From contig MOWL01000045.1 of assembly GCA_002110485.1 (NCBI GenBank), positions 186,001 through 250,000 of the forward strand: 64,000 nucleotides of DNA, written 5' to 3'. The DNA comes from Emergomyces orientalis. Its lineage: Eukaryota > Ascomycota > Eurotiomycetes > Onygenales > Ajellomycetaceae. Below the pieces are notes generated by a model. It had not been told where the DNA came from. It saw only the letters and a program-made list of their open reading frames with translations, and ran no database searches. This document shows positions 33,750 through 45,060 of the stretch, in pieces (positions within the stretch are counted from its first letter, which is position 1; the number at the start of each line of letters is the position of its first letter). The position numbers and the translations under genes were made by a program.

Positions 33750-34584
33750 ATGTCGCTTTCTATCGACGGGGAAGCGGATATTGATTTCAATGACGAAGTC
33801 GGTCGTCACACCAGTTTCAGCCGTCCAGAGCGCACTAGGCGACGGACTAACAGAATCCGCAGGGACAGCGGAACGTCTCTCAACGCTTCGAAGAAGCTTG
33901 CTTAATTTTGGGACCACTATCGCTATGTCATTTCAGGCAAGTTCGATTCTACAGAAGCTGAAGAACGTGTTGAGAGGAACGATGGGAGAGCGCTAGAGAT
34001 GAAGAAGAAAATTTGCTTCAGGGTCAGCCTCTTGACCATCTTGAAGTAGCCCACATCCTGCCTACCACATTCGTTAATGAAGAGCCGCGATTCATGATTA
34101 GTACGCGTATTCCTCAGGGAAATCTTTCCAAGAGCTTTTTAACTAGCTTCAAAACCATTCAGGGTCGTTCCAGAAAAAAACACTCTCAACATTCTTATTA
34201 TGTTTGGCAGCAGTGCTGTGCACATGACCCAGGGTACAAAATATTGCCAAGTCCTCTACTGCCATCAGCCTTTCCGCCCTTTGCCAACTTTATATGGGGG
34301 TGATCGATCGCTTCGAAGATTACTTTGACCAAGTCCACGTACTAAATTCACCCTTGTCCTAATCTTCCTGTCGCCCGCACACTCCATTCTTCAAATGGCG
34401 CAAGGATTGAACCTCCTTCTCCCCAGCTTCTGCAATCCATCGTGCTATTGTCATGATTCTTCATCTCTTCTACGGCTGGCGAGTACATCATCAAGATTCT
34501 CTGGGATATGGAGCGATATGGGGTCCCGCGCGGAGATGGCTCGGCCGAACTCGGCCGTTTAGTAATGCTTCAATCGCGGTGACT
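33750..34584 (+). pseudogene. decayed fungal HNH-endonuclease-family gene
   Basis: From ATG 33750 a frame reads MSLSIDGEADIDF, then RRDSGTSLNASKKLA, then TAA at 33903. The same frame continues FWDHYRYVISGKFDSTEAEE, so one stop interrupts it (a CAA-to-TAA change would explain this). After about 34010 the frame shifts to GQPLDHLEVAHILPTTF, the HNH-type H-I-x-P motif following a YVISG strand. Further shifted pieces include NILIMFGSSAVHM and EPPSPQLLQSI. They end with AGEYIIKILWDMERYGVP and GDGSAELGRLVMLQSR before TGA, the typical C-terminus of the fungal HNH_2-type proteins I remember. The order of pieces is collinear with an intact family member. In filamentous fungi these genes are numerous and variable. 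No intact product is possible. Confidence 0.72.
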
Positions 34585-35163
34585 AGCTAGATGCCATTTG
34601 TTGATGCATTGGGTTACCGCATGGTTGTACCGCCTAACTTTGCCATTATTGAATTGATACCAGTCGCTTATTGAAAATTATTCAGAAGGCCTCAGTGTCA
34701 AAGCATCCAACGACGTGGGCTGCTGACACTCGAATAGGGAACCCGGTACAGGAAAATTTGAGCTGGCCTAATGATCATGAAACACTCCTAAAATTCATGA
34801 ATGAATCTTGGAGTACTTATGAGTGGTGTATGGATGAGCAGCAAGCAAGTAATCCCACTTACAAGAGGGAGAGTAATGTGATAAAAAAGATAGAGTCAGA
34901 CACATAAAAAATACTGTCTAAGTGGCCGAAAATTTGAATAAACTTGGAAATGTCGAAAGAAAGTACATGATTCTGGAATTAATGTGTAGCTATCGTTAGG
35001 TTACAGTTGATGCATACAAACAAACAACTAACAAGAGGCTGAGATGCATAACTGGCACGCGATTAATTTTGTATTTCCACCCAACGGTCCATCCACTCTC
35101 CTCACAGATATGCACAAGCACGAATCTATAGGCTCCCAAAACGAAACCTTTCTCATCCCATAT
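34585..35163. other. intergenic between HNH relic and caspase-like gene
   Basis: A 78-codon frame at 34671-34907 has no recognisable domain. Otherwise AT-rich spacer and the 3' region of the minus-strand gene. Confidence 0.4.
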
Positions 35164-36579
35164 TCACATTTCTAACAGTTCATGACCCAAAAAGGGATGG
35201 CCCCCGGAATTAACTGGTGGTATTTCCCGAATAAGATGTATCCCTGGCAGCGAGTTTAGCTGCGTAAAGATAACGTAAGGCGCTTCGATGCTTAACCGAA
35301 AAGCAGAATGAGCACTGCTATCATCGTTGTTTCCATTGTTCTCGTCGTGATAATTATTATCATGAGAATTATCACGGCCTTGACGAACGTCATTCACCAG
35401 GGTTATTTTCATCCAGGGGCCAATCTCTTCCAATATCCAGAACACTAATCTTACTGCGTCCCAATGGATGCCGCTCAAGGTCGTTGAGGTTGATGAAAGA
35501 CCGACCGAAAAGAGAGCACGATAGTCGGCGGACGACCATCGCAGTAATGGGGAAGTGAAAAGGATAGGGAGTGGAGATGAGGTTGGAGGGGAAGGGCTGG
35601 TGGAGGACGAAAGTACGGGAGAAGAAAAGGGAACGGGAGGGGGGTCGGGCCCGTAACGAGGGAACGAAATTCGGACCGAGCTCGGTCCCTGAATGAGACT
35701 GTATGCTGGCTTTCTGGTGCTGGGGAGAGATTGCCATTCAGCGCGCGCGTAACTGAGCATGTCGGAAAACTCTAGAAAGTCTGACAGCCTGTCCAGCTGC
35801 GTCACATATTCCGCAAGCTTGGAGGTAAATGTGTGCCCGTCGTATCGCATCCGTATGTCGCGAAAATCATTATTTGCTACGCAGTTTGTTTCAGGAGCGG
35901 CAGGGTTGCCTTCGGTAGTTTCGCATACACTTGCCGCCAGGACTTCCACAATTCTATCATTGTTCTCTTCTGGTATAATTGCATGCCTGTGCCGGAGTGT
36001 TTCTGCGTGACGGCTGTCGTAATCATAGCAAAAGTCAAGAATGAAAACGACATCCACTTGACAATCCGGGTTACTTAACGAACCACCCAAATCGATCATG
36101 TTGAGGAAAGATTCAAATTGGAAAATACAGCTGGCCTCCTCGCCATCGCCATCGCCATCGTCGTCGTTACTGTTATAGTTATTTTTATGATTGTTATTCG
36201 CCCGGAAGGCCAGTTGCTTCCACTGGTCGAGAAAAGCATGGCCAGCGTAGTGTACCACAACGATGCTTCGACCGGAGCACTGCTTGGCTTGGGCAAGGAT
36301 GTCCATGAACCTCATCAGCGCAGGGCATTGTGGGCATTGTGGCTGTTGCGGGATGATACATTCCTCTGCACAATTCAGACCCAAAACATTTAAAAGAGTT
36401 TGGAAGTGAACTGCATCATCGATTGCTCCAGTGTTGTCCGCTTCGAAACGCATATGGAGACCGAATGAGTTCGTATGGTTTCGGCATTCCGGATCCACAA
36501 CTGCCAGGAGCGATTTCTTGAAGGTCGATTCGGAAATAATTGTTCGTGTCATTTCTCTCTCTCTATTTTCGACGCTCAT
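35164..36579 (-). CDS. orphan caspase-like protein
   Basis: Single-exon 471-aa frame. A caspase/metacaspase-type fold is suggested by FEADNTGAIDDAVHFQTLL near residue 46, then SIVVVHYAGHAFLDQW with His114 as candidate catalytic His, and VDVVFILDFCYDYDSR with Cys184 as candidate nucleophile. These follow the YxGH(G/A) and DxC patterns of clan CD peptidases. An Asn/Asp-rich insert (NNNHKNNYNSNDDDGDGDGE) lies between the two. A Pro/Ser-rich stretch and a second Asn/Asp-rich stretch mark the C-terminal half, which has no family I recognise. It is not a classical metacaspase: no Pro/Gln-rich YGG prodomain or zinc finger is seen. It sits beside an HNH-nuclease relic in a gene-poor island. Function is unknown; regulated proteolysis or allorecognition cell death are possibilities only. 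Confidence 0.7.
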   Translation of the reverse strand: MSVENREREMTRTIISESTFKKSLLAVVDPECRNHTNSFGLHMRFEADNTGAIDDAVHFQTLLNVLGLNCAEECIIPQQPQCPQCPALMRFMDILAQAKQCSGRSIVVVHYAGHAFLDQWKQLAFRANNNHKNNYNSNDDDGDGDGEEASCIFQFESFLNMIDLGGSLSNPDCQVDVVFILDFCYDYDSRHAETLRHRHAIIPEENNDRIVEVLAASVCETTEGNPAAPETNCVANNDFRDIRMRYDGHTFTSKLAEYVTQLDRLSDFLEFSDMLSYARAEWQSLPSTRKPAYSLIQGPSSVRISFPRYGPDPPPVPFSSPVLSSSTSPSPPTSSPLPILFTSPLLRWSSADYRALFSVGLSSTSTTLSGIHWDAVRLVFWILEEIGPWMKITLVNDVRQGRDNSHDNNYHDENNGNNDDSSAHSAFRLSIEAPYVIFTQLNSLPGIHLIREIPPVNSGGHPFLGHELLEM

Positions 36580-38541
36580 CTGGGTTATCTGTCGGGTATT
36601 TTTCTTTCTTCTTTTTTTCAGAGAACCCAGTTGGGGATTCTACATACACAGCTAAGGTATGTAAATCAGGTCAATGGAAACGGATGCATGACCCAGAGAG
36701 GTATCCCAACCTGTGGTTAAGAGTGTGTGGCACGGCAGTCAAGAGCGTTTTTCTAGGGGAGACGAAGCGACAAGTTGATTGGGACGGATCTGAATGGCTT
36801 AATACGCTTGGATTCTCCTATGTAGCTGAACTAGGTCTCCCAGCTGAAAGAAAGAAAGAAAACGTGGGGGATAACTAGACATCTGGGATAGAATGACCAG
36901 GTGGAATCAAAAGATTAGATTTTACCTGTTTGCGGAACATAGCATAGCAATCGAATGGAACAAAAGGAGCGACCGTAGAATTAAAAATTCAGCTCTTTGA
37001 TTGACCAAACCTGAGGGATACCTTAAAGTGGCTACCTAGATAGGTAGGTAGGTATCTAAACCTTAAGGTAGGTAGTTTCCAAAAAGAAAAAAGAAAAAAA
37101 ATCCAGGCATGACTTTAGTCTTTCAGTGATAGCAGGCGCGGCTCTCCATGCAAGAACAGGGGAGATAAAATAAGCAAGAGAGGAGTATTTCAAGCAGGTA
37201 ACTGTACAGCAGGCTTTAGAATAAGCCGGGGCGGAACACTCAATACCTATTCGCCCTTATGGCTGGCCAAGTTCCATGCATGGGTTCGCCGGATGTAGCT
37301 GACCTTGAAATAGTTATTCTTTTAGAGTTGTGCGGGAGGAAAATGGTGAGATTTATGAAAAGATTAGATAAGAGATTTCTTTTGCCATCGCTGGATTCTT
37401 TCTATAAAAAGGTTTGGAGGAATTTTTTTGGTTTTTGTTTTTTAAAAATAAAAAATAAAAAATAAAAAAAGGGCTGGGAACTAACTAATGTGTAAAACCG
37501 GGGAGATAAAATGGTGGTGGGGAAGTAAGTACCCTCCCTACCCAACAGCTGGACACAGCCATAGCTGCGAGGTGATTCATTCTCTCATACCCGCCCGTAT
37601 ATGCGGAAAGTTGAGCGACCGTGGACGTATCAGGGATGGACAATTGCTCTGATTGGATTGAAAAATGGTTTCCCGTTTGTAATATAGAACTTATCCTTAG
37701 GCTCGACATCAACGGGCCTCTGTTGGGGCATGTTGTTTGATTTGACATCTTTGCGAGGTTCTTCCGGGGGGGGGGGGGAGGGGGGGGAAACCTAGATATG
37801 AACAGAGCGGGAACGGGAGAGCATTGGTTTCCGGGGGACACAGAGTACGATGTTTGTGCGTGTGTTGAAATGGGCAGTTTAAAATAAATTAAAAATTAAA
37901 AAAAAGGAGTTCTAGATAATAAAGTTTAAGCATTTTCGTATGGGCGGATATCATGGAGAAGTAAAAAGGGTGAATGAAGTAGTGAGAGTGAGAATATCAT
38001 ATGAGAAAGGGGGAGGCTTAGGTGTATACTTGACATTTTGGACAATTGTCAAGACCATAAACATCAATTAATTGGACAATATATTTCCCTCTTCTGCTCT
38101 CTCTTTTTCTTTTGCTTTTTTTGTTTTGTTGTCTTTTTTGTATGTTTGTATGTTATGATATTTTGGGGAAGGAAAGACAATCGATAACGGAGGGCAGGAC
38201 AGGATCGGATTGAAAAATTTGAGGAGAAAGCAAAGAAGCGTGTGCCAACTTTAGAAAAACCAGGTGATTTGAAATACACAAAAAGTAAACCAATAAAAAT
38301 TTAAAAAAGTAAAAGAAAAAAGAAAATTGGGAAATTATTGAAAATGACACAAGGGCAAAAAAAACAGTATTAGCTAGAAGAGGTAGGGTTGGAAAATGGA
38401 AACTGTCAAAAACAAGAAAGGATAAGAGAACATAATGGCAGTCAAAGGCTGGATTGGCTAGCTGGCCGAACATGAAAACACGCAACATAAACAAAGTTCA
38501 GGAGAAGCATTCTAGCTGGCAGCTTTTTTCTCTATCGTCGT
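36580..38541. other. intergenic, AT-rich with microsatellites
   Basis: GGTA-type repeats at about 37041-37072, (AAAAAT)n near 37445-37468, and a G-rich run at about 37767-37789. No gene recognised on either strand. The last 400 bases are probably the 3' UTR of the EB1 gene (-). Confidence 0.5.
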
Positions 38542-40346
38542 TCAAAACGTCTCTAGTTCCTCACCTGCAACAGCCCCTTCGGCCTCGGGCGGGATTTCGA
38601 AACCCTCCTACATTACCAGTTCTTTAATTAGCAAAACATGATTCCCAAAATATGACAAATTCCGACAAAACGGAAAGCATAAAAGAAGAAGAGAGCGGAA
38701 AAGAAGAGGGGAACAGCAGATATTCCAATAAAACAATATAGGAACCTGAGAGAAGGATAGGATTGTCATAAATAAAAAAGAAAGAGAAAAAAAAAGAACG
38801 GGGAGCCAAACAGGACATACCTCAGTCGAATAGAGGATAGCTTGAATATGTTTCACGAGCGAATCGTCATCCTTATCCAGCTCCGGATCCGCCTCGACAG
38901 CCTGCTGCAGCAACAACTCGATATCTCGCAACTTCGCAAAGTAGAAATCGCGTTCCTTCTCTAGACCCGCAATGGCTTCCTTTTGCGCATTTATCTCCGC
39001 CGCCAACGCAGCTGAGTTGGCTCCACCAATACCACCAGCTCCGCCAGCGAGTCGTGGTCGGCCGCCCGTCGAGTTCACGGGGGTCGTGCCGCCTCTTCGT
39101 GCGCCCGTGGCGGATGTAGTGCCAGGTCCACGTGTGGAGTTGGAGGCGGGGGCACCAACGGCCTTTCGTCGGGCGAGGGCATCGTATTCACCACCCGGGT
39201 AGTATTGGTCCCAGTGCTTCTTGGTCCATTGGAGGAATTCGAGGTTATCTTGCATTCGGCATTTGATGAGGTTTTCGACAGGGACGGGGCGGTCTATTTG
39301 GTGCCGTATGAAAACGTCTAATAGATCAAGGTGTTAGAGAAATTGGGTAATTTAATATTTTGACACGCATCCCAACGGCGCCTGGTAAAGAGATATACGC
39401 TTTGGGGAGTTGGATGCAGCGTGGTGGTTGTTTAAGGAAGGGATTCCGAGTAGGACGTACTTTGCAAGACCTTGAAGTTTTGGAGGTAGGCATATTCAGT
39501 ATTGACATTGAACTTGATTCTCGACATGGGCACGTCCACTATTTTGGGGTTGAGTCCAAGTTGGTTAACGATATGTCAATTATTACCTCCGGAAGCAATC
39601 CACGCGAGAAGCACTCACTGTATATAGAATCAAAGACCTGGCATAGTGCAGCCCTATATCAATCAAACCACGTAAAGAAGTATATCGTCAGCCATTTTCT
39701 CTTAGGAATTGTTCGTCCAAGAAATCCCAATATAGGTTTCAAGAGCCTCGTGTCGTCCCTGGAAGGATATCCCCCTTTGTATGTAAACCTCCATGCTACC
39801 CGTTCCCACAACAGCCATCCGAAACCCTTTCACACCGGCTAAGCCTCTCCACAAGGCGATGGCAAGGACGGGATGGGAGACCAGCCAGAGACACGCAAGT
39901 ACAGCGGAAGGAAGGGAAAAGGACGGAGCTCGACACAAAGAAAAATTGCATGAACAAAAAACAAAAAAAGATTGCATACCCGGTACCGCATTGCTCGACC
40001 TTGGTAATGTTCAGCTGCAGCAGGTTATTCAACCACGCCAACAACTCCTGTCTGCATATTTGGCGCCAATCCCAAAAAGAACCGGGAAGACAGTCGTCAG
40101 CATGAGATCGTTATCCGGACGGGGAGGAAGAATAGGAAATATGATTTTGAGAGTTAAATGGTGACGATATGGGTGTGGATGGTGAAAAAGCCTGCATTAG
40201 AAGGTTTCTTTTGAAGATGGAAAGAAATAAAAGTGGCTCCTCGACTCGTCGTTCTCTCCATTCCATTCCATTCCATTCTTCTCTGAAAGAAAAACCTGAG
40301 AGACAATGAACCCCATCATCCAAAAAACATACCTAGATTCACCCAT
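38542..40346 (-). CDS. mal3: EB1/Mal3/Bim1 microtubule plus-end-tracking protein, six exons
   Basis: Exons 40346-40333, 40051-39980, 39653-39619, 39538-39461, 39317-38821 and 38607-38542; all phases close and give 253 aa. The calponin-homology domain (about residues 1-100) includes MGESRQELLAWLNNLLQLNI, EQCGTGAALCQVFDSIY, MSRIKFNVNTEYAYLQNFKV and IRHQIDRPVPVENLIKCRMQ. A Gly/Ala/Pro/Thr linker follows. The coiled coil and EB-homology region (about 155-230) has GLEKERDFYFAKLRDIELLL, and the acidic tail ends EELETF, the fungal version of the EEY/F motif bound by CAP-Gly proteins. The first exon is only 14 bases (ATG GGT GAA TCT AG). The protein binds growing microtubule ends and recruits cargo. 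The identification is very strong; a naive frame call catches only exon 5. Confidence 0.95.
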
Positions 40347-42736
40347 GACAAAAACGAACAAAAGCGATATCAAAGGGGTTCTATTCTATCCAACTTCTCC
40401 TTTTCTGCAGGTATATATCCCTCCGCTCAAAAATGGACGACGTGCCGTTTCTTTTTTTTTTTTTTTTTTTTGCGTTTCGCGATGCTGTTTGATTTTAACG
40501 GATGGATATGACTGTATGACCCCCCGGGCGCGGGATATCAGGTTGGTTAGAACGAGAGAAGAGGAGGGAGATTGAAGGCGGGGTGGGTAAGGAAGTGGAT
40601 AGATTGCCAGATGGATTAGGTATAAATGTAGGCCGTAGCAGAGGGAGGGAGGGGGAGGAGGGAGGACGCACGGTTGCGGTTGGAGAGAAATTATCTAGGC
40701 TCCTAGCTAGGAGAGTCGAGTTGAGTGGGAGGGTAAAAGGTGGAGAGGAAGACTGAAGGGAACGAAGGAATGAAAAGTCGAAAGACGTTGTGGTTGGGTT
40801 TGTTTTGTTTTTCCTTTCCCCGGAATTGAGTTAAAATACTTTTGAGTTAAATAGTAAATTTAGGTTGTTCATTTGTTCATGTGTTTGTTATATTTTAATT
40901 TTTTTGTGCAAAAGTCAAAACATTCTCCAACGCTGATAAATAATAATTAATGGCATACGTCCCTGCCCTATTTGGATATGTTAGGTGGGTTGATTGAATT
41001 ACCTACCCAAGATAATAAATAAATGAAGAGTGAGTATAATTATATATTTTATTTATTTAGGTGGTTGCGTTCCTTGACACCTCAAACTAAAAATCAAATT
41101 CAGTAGTATATTGTTTTGTTGACATGGGTTTTGTCAAATTCTGCCTACAAGTACAGCTGAATATTTATTTATTTGTTTATTTGTTTATTTGTTTATTACA
41201 AAGGTGTATAAACAAAAGTCCTTGCACACACTACCTAGGTAGAAATTTATTTGAAATATTAATAATATCAGTGAGAAGTAACTCTGGCCTGGCATTGTCA
41301 ATGTTGAGGGCACTTGAAGGTGTAAGAGATGCATTCATTAGTGGCTGGGCAACTCAGCTCTCAATATCGTAGGTATCAATCAACAAGCCCAAACCATCTA
41401 TGAGCTTTTTGAAGGCAGAACATAATCACTTTACCATTTGAATTACTAGTTGCATGCATGAACTTTTGTTCCATGTCTCTGTTATTTTTGAATTTTTTGA
41501 ATTTTCAATATTGTTCAATGATTCAAAACTGTTCAGTTAATTTATGTTTATCTGTTTTCTGTGACTGATTCATTGTCATGTCATGATTGACAGAAAGTTC
41601 ATTCCCCTTTTTTAACTTCTTCACTCACAGTCTGGGAATATCTCTCTTGGTAACTCTGCTAGAGCAAAAGTAAAACAATTAATAAACATTCAGTCACAGC
41701 TTTCACATAGATAATAAATAAGGATTAATTAGACATATCACACATTTATTTTATAGCAGAAGGAGTAAATGTATTTTACTTATTGATTTAACTCTCTCTT
41801 CACACATACACAATAACACATACATGTCTAAAACATATATATATCTATATATAAAGATCCACAATAGGCAAGAAACCAAAGAAGAAGCAGCAGCAGCAGC
41901 AGCAGCAGAAGAAGAAGAAGAAAAAGAAGAAGAAAAAAAGAAGTTAAAGCCATCATCTATAAACAAGTCATTCAACTCAGCCAACTCTGTTCAGTCCAGT
42001 GAGTGAGAAGGGAAAAAAATAGCAAAAACAGAGAAAGAAATATTTAGATTTGTTTTGAAAGAAAAAGAGTTCAGAGAAAGCAGAAAGACAGAGTTCTAAC
42101 CCCAGCAAGAAAAAGAAAAGAAGGGGAAAAAAAGACACGGGCAGAGGTCTAAAAAAGTATAGAAGAAACAAAAGAAAGTGAAATAGATTGAACAAAGAAG
42201 GAAAGATAAGAAAATAAATAAAAAAGAAAGAAAAAATCCGAGAACAGAACTCAAGACTTGTCTAAGTAAATAAACAACAAAAGCGCGATGTATAAAATAT
42301 ATATATAAAAAAAAGTAGTACAAGAAAGAAAAAAACAGAAAAGAGGGAAAAATGAAAATGAGAATGAGGATGAAATCATTTCCGTGTGAAGAGAACAGAT
42401 GAGATGAGCTGGCAAATGTTAAAAGGTACGCAGTAGATAGGAAGTTGGACAGGGTAAAAAAAAAGTACTGAAGGAGAGGGACAAAAAAAGAGAGAAAGAG
42501 AGGCTAAGCATGGCGCGCGTATGGCACGATTAGAGAGACGAAGAAGCTGTAGACGCCTGGTGAACAGCTCAGGTAAATGGAAAGAGAAAAAGAAAAACGG
42601 TACCGGATTTTGGATCAAATCAGAGGTACCATGCAACGGGAATAGGAGGGAAATTTGTGTTCAGCTGAAAAGAGAAAGGAGAAGAGACAGAAAAGAAGAA
42701 AAAACTCCCCCGCTAAAATGTAAAACTCCATCCAAA
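40347..42736. other. intergenic: EB1 promoter and F-box/WD40 3' region
   Basis: No gene seen. Contains T-runs at about 40451-40470, repeated TTTATTTG at about 41164-41195, and (GCA)n followed by (GAA)n at about 41887-41938. The plus strand is strikingly purine-rich from about 42000 to 42720, i.e. a pyrimidine-rich minus strand just downstream of the F-box/WD40 stop. Confidence 0.5.
41887..41938. repeat. (GCA)n-(GAA)n compound microsatellite
   Basis: GCA repeats pass into GAA/AGA repeats; the 77-codon minus-strand frame with Ser/Ala runs is a by-product. Confidence 0.88.
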
Positions 42737-45060
42737 TCACTCCTCCAGTAACTCAATCCCATCAAGCCCATACCCGAAATCCATAATAACAGTCCTCGAA
42801 TCCTGACTCGTCGCCACAATCCGCCGATAATCACTCTTGGCACTGAGCATCCAACTCGTCGTCCAACCCGGTAAATCAATAGATAACTGCCCGCTCGCCG
42901 CATCAAACACTTTAACACTCATATCGTAGCTCCCACTCACAATCCGCCCATTTGTCGAATCCATATGCAGCGAGCGCACGAGGCCTGTGTGGCCCCTTAA
43001 CTCGTTTACAAGCTCACCTGTGTTCGCGTCGAATTGGTAGATGACCTGATCATTGCCGCCAGCTAGGATCGTGCGGGCGTCCTCGGAGAACTCAACGCAG
43101 GCGAGGCCGCGGTCGCGGCTGGCGAATTCTTTGATGCATAAACCGGAGGTGATGTTCCAAAGCTTGGCGACGCCGTCGCCGCTGGCGGAGACGATCAGGT
43201 CGCCACGGAGCTGGACGGCATTGACCGGGCCCCGATGGCCCAGGAGGCGTTTGACGAGGTCCCCCGTGCGCCTATCCCAGATGCAGATGGTGGTATCTTT
43301 GGAGCAGGAGACGATGTATTTCTCGTCGAAGCAGACGTCGAGGACGCCGCCTTGGTGGCCTGCGAGGCGGCGGAGGGCTTTGTAGTCGTTCTTGATGTCC
43401 CAGACTATGCAGGTGAAGTCGGAGGAGCCGGTGACGAGGATCTCGTCGTCGAATTGGAGGCAGAGGATGGAGGCGCGGTGGTAGTCGTCTGTTGCGGAGG
43501 TGGGAACGACGAGGTCAGGAGAGGAGCGGGCTGGAGGGCAGATGCTGATGAAGGGGGTTCGTGCGACTTCGTCATCTGGGGGGTCGATTACGAGTGGGCC
43601 GAGTGTAAGGGATGATTTTGGATCGGGAGGGGCGCCAATGATTTTGAGGCAGGGCCAGGGGTAGTGTGCATCCCAGACACGGATGGTTCGGTCGCGGGAA
43701 CCAGTGATAATTTTGTTTCTAGATTTGAGTTAGAAAAGTTGGTTCGCGCGGGTCCTGGGAGACTAATGGACATACTCATCGAATTGAACACAGTAAACGC
43801 TGTCCTTGTGTCCGTGCAAGTAGATCGCGGCAGCCTTGCCCTCTTTCCAGCGAGATTCCAAAGTTCGTCGAACGGCAAACATTTTTTTCCAATTCTGGTT
43901 CGGTCGAGTTCGTCCCAGCCCCATGGATTTGGGTTGTCCGTTTGTTACTTTCCCCGTCTGTGGCCGGCGTCGGTACTCGCGGCGAAAAACTTCTCTCCAC
44001 ACATGATGAGAAGAAGCTTGCTCGTGCCATTGATGGGAGACCAATTCCGCTTGGCTCAACGAGTCAGCATCGAGGAAGGAGAGAATATGTGCCATGAGTT
44101 CGGCGGGCAGATAGTCCATAGGATCTGTAGTGTGTATACATTAGTATCGACGAATTGAAAGAAAGGTATATGCGTGTGGAGAAGAATCATACTTTTGCGC
44201 ACAACCTCCAAATCATCCTCAGAGACATCTACATTAATCTGCAAATTGACATCAATGCCACTCTCAGAGTCCCCTGCTACAGCCGACTCTTCAAGCGGAG
44301 CCGTTTCCGACTCGAATATTTTCGAATCACCCCGTGAGGTCACACGGCCAATCTTGACCATTTCATTTTGAGCAGCCGCAGCAGCTCTGGCAGCGGCGCC
44401 ACGCGAGAGATCATCAGGGAGAATTGGCGGTTCCGAACCATTTCCTGGAATCGGATCTGTCACGCAGGGTAGAGGTGGTGGTGGTGAACCATAACGACTA
44501 AGCGCATTGAGGCTACTAAGAGAAGGGCGATGAAATGAACGACGGGTCCGGAACTCCACGACAGCCCCGGAATCAGCAGACCTATAGTCATCCGAAATAT
44601 TGCCATCATCATTCCCTTCCATGGGTACTACGAGGTTATACTTCGAAGACTTGTGACGGATAGTCAAGGAAAGACGACGCGCGACGGCCCTCAATTCATG
44701 CGTGACACCATGGCGCAGGTTGGAAAAGCTCTTGCTGGCACGATGTCTCGTTTTCAGAAGAGGGTGTGCACTGTCATCCTCTGGCTCGAGCAGCTCTGGT
44801 GTTGCAATAAAGCCATACTGTTGTTGTTGCTGCTGTCCGGTGCCCGAGTCGCACACTGCAATCTCATGGGAGAAGGGCGAAACCGCTTCTCGATAGCTTC
44901 CATCCTCATGAGGGACCCAGATACCGGTGTGGGGACGCGAAGGCAACGGGGGGAATGGGAGATCAGCTCCGGCAATCGCAGTTTTGGGGCGGAAACCAGA
45001 TAGCAGAGAGGGTCGTCGACGGACTGGACGAGGGGGGTGTGTTGTTGTATTTGGAGACAT
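42737..45060 (-). CDS. F-box/WD40-repeat protein, SCF ubiquitin-ligase adaptor
   Basis: Exons 45060-44193, 44124-43776 and 43718-42737 encode 732 aa. Residues 1-289 are Ser/Pro-rich and basic with short poly-Gln, without a domain. The F-box (about 292-335) reads PMDYLPAELMAHILSFLD then SLSQAELVSHQWHEQASSHH. A WD40 propeller of about seven repeats follows: HGHKDSVYCVQFDENKIITG, GSRDRTIRVWDA, SGSSDFTCIVWDIK-like, HQGGVLDVCFDEKYIVSCSK, HRGPVNAVQLRGDLIVSASG, HTGLVRSLHMDSTNGRIVSG. The frame ends GLDGIELLEE. GTATGA and GTATGT donors and matching phases support the introns; intron 2 splits the first WD repeat. F-box/WD proteins bind Skp1 and present phosphorylated substrates to SCF. Which substrate is unknown; it differs from the sconB/Met30 and Cdc4 types I recall. 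Confidence 0.9.

Noticed and set aside
41751..41984. Ser/Ala-rich 77-codon minus frame
   Set aside because: Produced by the GCA/GAA microsatellite.
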